From positions 15,337 through 51,876 of the forward strand of contig WVXT01000046.1 in the NCBI GenBank assembly GCA_011773355.1: DNA of 36,540 nt, in the 5' to 3' direction. The translations under genes were made by a program, and so were the position numbers. Each line of letters opens with the position of its first letter. Position 1 is the stretch's first letter. Positions 32,468 to 36,540 of this stretch are shown piece after piece. The notes under the pieces were generated by a model, which worked only from the letters and a program-made list of their open reading frames with translations, was not told the origin of the DNA and did no database searches. This DNA comes from a bacterium (GTDB taxonomy: Bacteria; UBA6262; WVXT01).

Positions 32468-33817
32468 ATGGACAGATTATTTGGTACCGATGGAATTCGG
32501 GGTATTGCCGGCAAGTATCCTCTCACTCCTGAGTTCGTAGAAAAGATTGGCATTGTCTCTGCAGAAACCCTGACCCGCAATTTCCTCCCTTCTCCCAAAC
32601 CAGCTATCATTATAGGGCGCGACACCAGAGAATCCGGCCGGATGCTCTTCGATAGCCTGGCAAAAGGACTAACCAGAAGAGGAGTAGACGTTCGGGATTG
32701 TGGTATAATCACCACGCCAGCCATCTCCTATCTGACCCAGTCCACAAAATCCCTCGCAGGCATAGTTATTTCCGCCTCACATAATCCATACCAGTATAAC
32801 GGGATAAAATTCTTCTCCGATTCAGGAACGAAACTTCCCGATAAAGTGGAAAGCGAAATAGAAGAGAGGGTAAGAACTTCTGAACTTTCCAAGACAGAAA
32901 AAAAAGGCAATATCGTTCCCTTCCCGGAAGCAAAAGAGAAGTATGTTGAGTTTATAAAGAGAAGCATTCCGCAAGAGACAAATTTTTCCGGACTCAGAAT
33001 GGTTATCGATTGCGCCAATGGCTCGGTTTCTGAAATTGCTCCCCGCATTTTTCGCGACCTGGGAGGAGAAGTCATCTCGGTGAATGATACTCCGGATGGT
33101 AAGAATATCAACAAAGGTTGTGGCTCCCTCCATCTGGAAGTAATCCAGAAAGAAGTAAAGTCAAATCGGGCCGACTTAGGATTTGCCTTTGATGGCGATG
33201 GAGATAGAGTGCTGTTTACCGACGAAAAAGGAAGTGACCTTGATGGCGACCATCTTATGGCTCTGTGCGCTGAGTGCCTGAAGAGAAAAGGGAAATTGAA
33301 GAATAATACCCTGGTGGTAACGTCTATGTCTAATTTGGGACTACTTCTGGCAATGGAAAAAATAGGAATCTGCGTGCTCCAGACCAGAGTGGGAGATCGC
33401 TACGTTCTGGAAGAGATGCTAAAAAGCGGAGCCACATTGGGTGGCGAGCAGGCAGGTCACATTATATTTCTCGATTATGGTAAGACAGGAGATGGATTGA
33501 TTACCGCCCTGAGAGTCCTTTGCATAATAAAAGAAGAGAAGAAACCCTTATCCGAACTGGCAGGAATAGTGGAGAGAGCCCCTCAGGTTCTCATAAATGT
33601 GGAGGTTAAGAAGAGAAAGCCCTTTAACACTCTTCCCCTCACGTCCAGATTGATTAAGGAGGCAGAATCCACACTGGGAAAAGAAGGCCGCATACTGGTC
33701 CGTTATTCTGGCACAGAACCTCTGGCCAGGGTAATGGTTGAAGGAAAAGACAGAGAAAAGATAGAAGAAATAGCCAGAAAGATTAGCGAAGCAATCAAAA
33801 AAGAACTAAATCCCTAA
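32468..33817 (+). CDS. glmM: phosphoglucosamine mutase
   Basis: GlmM converts glucosamine-6-phosphate to glucosamine-1-phosphate for UDP-GlcNAc and the cell wall. The sequence has LFGTDGIRGIAGKYPLTPEF at the start, the phosphoserine loop ISASHNPYQYNGIKFF (Ser104), the metal site FAFDGDGDRV and the sugar loop GGEQAGHI. The phosphate-binding RYSGTEPLARVMVEG completes domain 4. Length of 449 residues is normal. Its position after cdaA and the CdaR-like stub is canonical. Confidence 0.96.
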   Translation: MDRLFGTDGIRGIAGKYPLTPEFVEKIGIVSAETLTRNFLPSPKPAIIIGRDTRESGRMLFDSLAKGLTRRGVDVRDCGIITTPAISYLTQSTKSLAGIVISASHNPYQYNGIKFFSDSGTKLPDKVESEIEERVRTSELSKTEKKGNIVPFPEAKEKYVEFIKRSIPQETNFSGLRMVIDCANGSVSEIAPRIFRDLGGEVISVNDTPDGKNINKGCGSLHLEVIQKEVKSNRADLGFAFDGDGDRVLFTDEKGSDLDGDHLMALCAECLKRKGKLKNNTLVVTSMSNLGLLLAMEKIGICVLQTRVGDRYVLEEMLKSGATLGGEQAGHIIFLDYGKTGDGLITALRVLCIIKEEKKPLSELAGIVERAPQVLINVEVKKRKPFNTLPLTSRLIKEAESTLGKEGRILVRYSGTEPLARVMVEGKDREKIEEIARKISEAIKKELNP

Positions 33818-33824
33818 TTGTAGT

Positions 33825-33843
33825 AGCAGAGCGTAGCTCTGCT
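33825..33843 (+). promoter_or_regulatory. hairpin between glmM and the TPR gene
   Basis: AGCAGAGC at 33825-33832 and GCTCTGCT at 33836-33843 form a perfect 8-bp stem with a GTA loop, 8 bp after the glmM stop. The downstream sequence TCTTCGGG is not a T run, so it would be a weak terminator at best. Similar GCAGAGC/GCTCTGC hairpins are dispersed in many bacterial genomes. Confidence 0.5.
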
Positions 33844-33859
33844 TCTTCGGGATTACCGA

Positions 33860-35230
33860 ATGAGAAATCCTCTCTTCATCACCATACTTCTCCTCGGATT
33901 AGTTCTTCTTGCCCAGGCAGAAAATCCTTCCGTAGAATCCCATCTATCCCGGGGTTACGATTATCTTGATAAAGCACAGTTTGATGATGCCATAATTGAG
34001 TTTCTGGAAGTTTTGTCCATAGACTCGGAGAACCCCGAAGCCATTGAAGGTATAGAGAAAGCCAGGTCGTTAAGGAAAAAACCAGCAATAGAACCACTAT
34101 TAATAGAACGAATCCCTATCATAGAAGAAGCGCCAGAGATAGAAGAAGCCATACCGCGCTACCCCAATTTATTAATTCTTCTAGTTCTCCTTCCCTTACT
34201 TTTTCTCAGCTTCCCTCTCGTTTTAATTTATCAAAAGAAACATAACAGAATTCTGAAAAGATATACCGAACTGCTTACATACCAGAGAGTCTCCGGATAT
34301 CTACCAGAAAACAGAGATTTGATAAAGATGGTTGCCAATCACTATAAGGAAGAGGAGATTTTCGATTCCACTACTGCTTTAGCCTATGAGAAATCAGAAA
34401 TGTTCGGTGAGGCAGGTCTTTCTTACCAGAATGCAAAAGATTTAACAAAAGCAGCCGAGATGTACGAGAAGAAGTCCTCCTTTGAAGGAGACGATTACGA
34501 CATTCTACGGAGATTAGCGCAAATATACCACGATCTGGGTCAAGAAGATAGAATGGCAAATATCTTCAGGCGAATGGTAGCAGTTAGAGAAAAGCCCTAT
34601 GATTTGAGCGTTCTTGGTGAACTCTGTGAAAAGCTAAAAGACACCGAAGGAGCCATCAGCGCCTACGAGAAATTGAGTCAGCTCGATAAGAAAAGGCCAG
34701 AATATCAGGATAGACTCCTCAAACTCTATTTTGACAATGGCCACAAGGAGAAGTTCGTCAATCTTGCTGAAGAGGCGCAGACGAGAAGAGAGTTAACTTC
34801 AGATATTCTTTCCCGACTCGCCAGAATATATGTTGAGAAGTCAATTTTCCATAAGGCTTCAGAGGTTTATAGGAAACTAACTGAGCAGAAACCAGAACAT
34901 AGATACGAACTCGTAGAAACTCTACTCATTCAAAACAGGATAGATGAAGCGCTTCAAGAGTGCCAGAGACTACCTCTGACAAATAGCCAGGAAGCAAATA
35001 ATCTCCTCACTCTCTACGGAAAGATAAACGAAAAGAACCCTGAGAATAGTCAGATCCAGAATCTAATAGAAGAAACCTATAAAAAAGCAGAAGAGAAGGG
35101 ACTGGAAGTCAACCTTCCCACCTCAAACCAGGAAAGAGAGAAGATATCCCGCACTCCCGTCATCAATGCCCAGGAAGCATATAGCATTCTAACAGAAAAA
35201 TCCTCCAAAAATCCCCCCTCCGACCAATAG
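33860..35230 (+). CDS. membrane-anchored TPR-repeat protein
   Basis: The 456-residue product begins with a probable signal peptide (MRNPLFITILLLGLVLLAQA), then one TPR-like pair (SRGYDYLDKAQFDDAIIEFLEVLSIDSENPEAIEG). A membrane helix lies at about residues 103-123 (LLILLVLLPLLFLSFPLVLIY), and several TPR units follow (GEAGLSYQNAKDLTKAAEMYEKK, DTEGAISAYEKLSQLDKKRPEYQDRLLKLY, FHKASEVYRKLTEQKPEHRYELV). TPR arrays hold protein complexes together. The partner is unknown. No Shine-Dalgarno is obvious. It is the last complete gene before the tRNA and mobile region. Confidence 0.85.
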   Translation: MRNPLFITILLLGLVLLAQAENPSVESHLSRGYDYLDKAQFDDAIIEFLEVLSIDSENPEAIEGIEKARSLRKKPAIEPLLIERIPIIEEAPEIEEAIPRYPNLLILLVLLPLLFLSFPLVLIYQKKHNRILKRYTELLTYQRVSGYLPENRDLIKMVANHYKEEEIFDSTTALAYEKSEMFGEAGLSYQNAKDLTKAAEMYEKKSSFEGDDYDILRRLAQIYHDLGQEDRMANIFRRMVAVREKPYDLSVLGELCEKLKDTEGAISAYEKLSQLDKKRPEYQDRLLKLYFDNGHKEKFVNLAEEAQTRRELTSDILSRLARIYVEKSIFHKASEVYRKLTEQKPEHRYELVETLLIQNRIDEALQECQRLPLTNSQEANNLLTLYGKINEKNPENSQIQNLIEETYKKAEEKGLEVNLPTSNQEREKISRTPVINAQEAYSILTEKSSKNPPSDQ

Positions 35231-35246
35231 AAAAATATATGCCTTA

Positions 35247-35252
35247 TTGACA
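35247..35252 (+). promoter_or_regulatory. possible -35 box upstream of tRNA-Thr
   Basis: TTGACA at 35247-35252 lies 32 bp before the first base of the tRNA-like sequence. A matching -10 box at the usual distance is poor (TGGAAG), so I regard this as a weak indication of a promoter for the tRNA rather than a firm site. Confidence 0.3.
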
Positions 35253-35284
35253 GAGAAGTTGAAATAGACTGGAAGAATATCAAA

Positions 35285-35337
35285 TGCTCTCGTAGCTCAG
35301 TTGGTAGAGCAACGGTTTCGTAAACCGAAGAGGGGTC
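35285..35337 (+). tRNA. tRNA-Thr (anticodon CGT), 5' part only
   Basis: GCTCTCG at 35285-35291 would be the acceptor strand, followed by the D arm (GCTC, AGTTGGTA, GAGC) and an anticodon arm with loop TTCGTAA, anticodon CGT at 35319-35321. The sequence agrees with bacterial tRNA-Thr to about 35337. After that neither a T arm (no GGTTC-like box) nor the matching acceptor strand CGAGAGC is present. Positions 27 and 43 (A/A) do not pair. The tRNA therefore ends within its variable region or the start of the T stem, as expected if an element has inserted there. Confidence 0.8.
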
Positions 35338-35364
35338 AAAAGAAGGGTAGTAAAAAGATAGACG

Positions 35365-35412
35365 AAAATCCCAAAACTTCTTGAAAAATCAAGGAGATTT
35401 GGGATTTTTTCT
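35365..35412 (+). terminator. strong intrinsic terminator
   Basis: AAAATCCCAAA at 35365-35375 pairs with TTTGGGATTTT at 35398-35408. An inner stem (TTCTTGA with TCAAGGA, loop of A residues) extends the hairpin, and the sequence continues TTCTTTTATT. The hairpin is about 44 nt long and U-rich at its end. It stands about 30 bp after the broken tRNA and would stop transcription entering the element from the tRNA side. Confidence 0.85.
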
Positions 35413-35613
35413 TTTATTGGACTTTATCGGAATTTATCAGGTTTTGGCGGACTTTTGGTCAAAAAATGGTTAAAAATTTCAGACCTTTACTTAGGTAGTA
35501 TTGAGCTAAGAAATAATTATAAGTCTATCAGTTTGAAATAGAGAATATATATTAAACTTACAAGTATTATATAAACTAATAGATAAGGAATTTTAGAGAG
35601 TTTTAGGGATATA

Positions 35614-36018
35614 AAAAAAGAATCTCCCTAATTAAAACTTTAGTATGTAATTTTCGACAATTTTCGACACCTTAAAAAAGAATATGGGACAAATAAGGAC
35701 AATTTAAAAAAGAATTTAGAGCAATTTGAAGCATATAAAAAAGAATATAGGACAAATAAGGGACACTCAAAAAAGGATTTAGGACAATTATGGGCAAAAT
35801 TCGAGAATTTTCGCGAACTTAAAAAAGAATATCGCACAATATCGAACACTTTAAAAAAGAGTATAGGACAGTTTAAGACACTTTAAAAAAGAATTTCGGG
35901 CAATTTCGGGCACTTTAAAAAAGGAATAATGAACAGTTTAGAACACTCAAAAAAGGTTTATGGGCAATTTAGGGCAAATAAAAAAGGAATATTGAACAAT
36001 TTCGAACAATAAAAAAAG
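35614..36018. repeat. 32-bp tandem array of phased A-tracts
   Basis: The motif AAAAAAG(A/G)AT recurs at 35614, 35674, 35706, 35737, 35769, 35821, 35853, 35885, 35917, 35949, 35980 and 36012. Spacings are 31-33 bp except for 60 (first) and 52 (between 35769 and 35821). Each unit continues with two copies of a box of the type G(G/A)(G/A)CA about 11 bp apart, as in TTCGGGCAATTTCGGGCAC. Units are contiguous, with no unique spacers. The A-tracts fall about every three helical turns, as expected for curved DNA. The array ends about 50 bp before the recombinase start. Confidence 0.85.
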
Positions 36019-36067
36019 GAATCAATTACCCACTCAATGTCCACTTACCAATAGGAGGTGAAAGATT

Positions 36068-36540
36068 ATGAAAAAGGTAGCGGTCTACGGGAGGGTTAGC
36101 ACTAAGGACCAAGACCGGGAAAGTCAGCTCCTGGATCTAAGGAAGTATGTGAAGCTTAGAAATTGGGAAATTTATCAAGAGTATGTGGACCGGGGCGTAA
36201 GCGGAGCAAAAGAAAGCAGACCGGCGTTAGACAAGCTAATGAAAGATGCAAGAAAGAGAAAATTTGATATTCTCTTGGTCTGGAAGTTTGACAGATTTGC
36301 TCGGTCTACGAAACACTTGGTTACTGCACTGGAAGAATTGGAGGGTTTGGGCATTGATTTTTGTTCTTATGAGGATAGTATTGACACCTCTACGAATCAC
36401 GGGAAGCTGGTATTTACTATTATGGGAGCAATAGCCGAGTTTGAAAGGTCTTTAATCAGGGAAAGAGTATTAGCCGGCGTTCGCAGGGCCAAAGAAAACG
36501 GAATAAGGCTTGGAAGACCTTCTTTAGAAGTAGATATCGA
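36068..36540 (+). CDS. serine recombinase (resolvase/invertase family), 3' end outside window
   Basis: The readable 157 residues begin MKKVAVYGRVSTKDQDRESQ, with the nucleophile Ser11 in the YGRVSTKDQ motif and Arg9. The catalytic arginine region WKFDRFARSTKHLV follows, then DTSTNHGKLVFTIMGAIAEFERSLIRERV (long E helix), and a linker RLGRPSL that normally leads into a helix-turn-helix. This looks like a small resolvase/invertase type rather than a large serine integrase, although the C-terminus is cut off. A GGAGGTG-type Shine-Dalgarno lies just before the ATG. It is probably the recombinase of the element that starts in tRNA-Thr. Confidence 0.93.
   Translation, partial: MKKVAVYGRVSTKDQDRESQLLDLRKYVKLRNWEIYQEYVDRGVSGAKESRPALDKLMKDARKRKFDILLVWKFDRFARSTKHLVTALEELEGLGIDFCSYEDSIDTSTNHGKLVFTIMGAIAEFERSLIRERVLAGVRRAKENGIRLGRPSLEVDI

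Larger units (their letters stand above)
35338..36540 (+). mobile_element. probable left end of a serine-recombinase element in tRNA-Thr
   Basis: The tRNA-Thr sequence breaks off near 35338. Base composition then becomes markedly AT-richer, a tandem array follows and a serine recombinase starts at 36068. Between 35413 and about 35612 there is AT-rich DNA with no gene that I can support. The right end is outside the window, so the size and cargo are unknown. Chimeric assembly is an alternative explanation for the abrupt change. Confidence 0.5.

Noticed and set aside
35285-35412. Complete tRNA-Thr with an intron
   Set aside because: No T-arm box or acceptor strand complementary to GCTCTCG was found within the following 120 bp, so an intron-split tRNA is not supported.
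35640-35849. 69-residue minus-strand open frame across the A-tract array
   Set aside because: It is a low-complexity product of the repeat. The 32-bp period is not a multiple of three, so it cannot encode a regular repeat protein, and no ribosome-binding site is seen.
35614-36018. CRISPR array
   Set aside because: Units of about 32 bp follow one another directly, with no unique spacers, and the sequence within each unit is diverged. There are no cas genes in the window.
36246-36434. 62-residue frame inside the serine recombinase
   Set aside because: It is an alternative frame of the recombinase coding sequence, which shows all catalytic motifs in the frame starting at 36068.

Overview
The window is a bacterial chromosome segment with standard genetic code and frequent TTG and GTG starts. 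It is almost fully coding and nearly all on the + strand. Nothing fixes the species. The layout (ribosomal cluster, then mre/rod genes, then a TIGR03960-type radical SAM gene, a DUF2344 gene and rng, then rplU-rpmA-obg-proB), together with a sphingolipid-type enzyme pair and many intergenic palindromes, suggests an uncultured, probably didermic lineage of the Omnitrophota/Aerophobota kind. That placement is a low-confidence inference.

Positions 1-11488 hold the end of the S10 cluster plus the spc and alpha operons: rplP (5' end outside the window), rpmC, rpsQ, rplN, rplX, rplE, rpsZ-type S14, rpsH, rplF, rplR, rpsE, rplO, secY, adk, map, infA, rpmJ, rpsM, rpsK, rpsD, rpoA, rplQ. rpmD (L30) is missing from its usual place. 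Three related foldback palindromes of about 190-210 bp sit between genes inside this operon: after rplE, after rplR and after rpsK. Positions 11499-17009 are a cell-elongation block, mreB-mreC-mreD-mrdA-rodA, in which mreD is broken at a run of nine T. Positions 17073-20943 carry the conserved trio TIGR03960 radical SAM, DUF2344 and RNase G/E.

Positions 20933-22354 hold a lone minus-strand radical SAM gene with its own promoter. It is paralogous to a second radical SAM gene at 26566. A new promoter then drives rplU-rpmA-obg-proB, followed by a fourth foldback palindrome. A good sigma70-type promoter precedes a MarR regulator, a phasin-like protein with a repetitive basic tail, the second radical SAM protein, an MGDG-synthase-like glycosyltransferase, an NAD-dependent epimerase and a serine-palmitoyltransferase-like enzyme. 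I read the last four as an envelope-lipid (possibly sphingolipid) locus. Next comes cdaA-[31-aa CdaR-like stub]-glmM, linking c-di-AMP synthesis to cell-wall precursor supply, and a membrane-anchored TPR protein.

Positions 35285-36540 look like the left edge of a mobile element. A tRNA-Thr(CGT) sequence stops before its T arm, a strong terminator follows, then a very AT-rich zone with a 32-bp tandem array of phased A-tracts, and finally the start of a serine recombinase that runs off the window. The most unusual items are this array, the foldback palindrome family with co-varying ends, the split mreD, the stub CdaR, and the lipid locus with its radical SAM paralogues.
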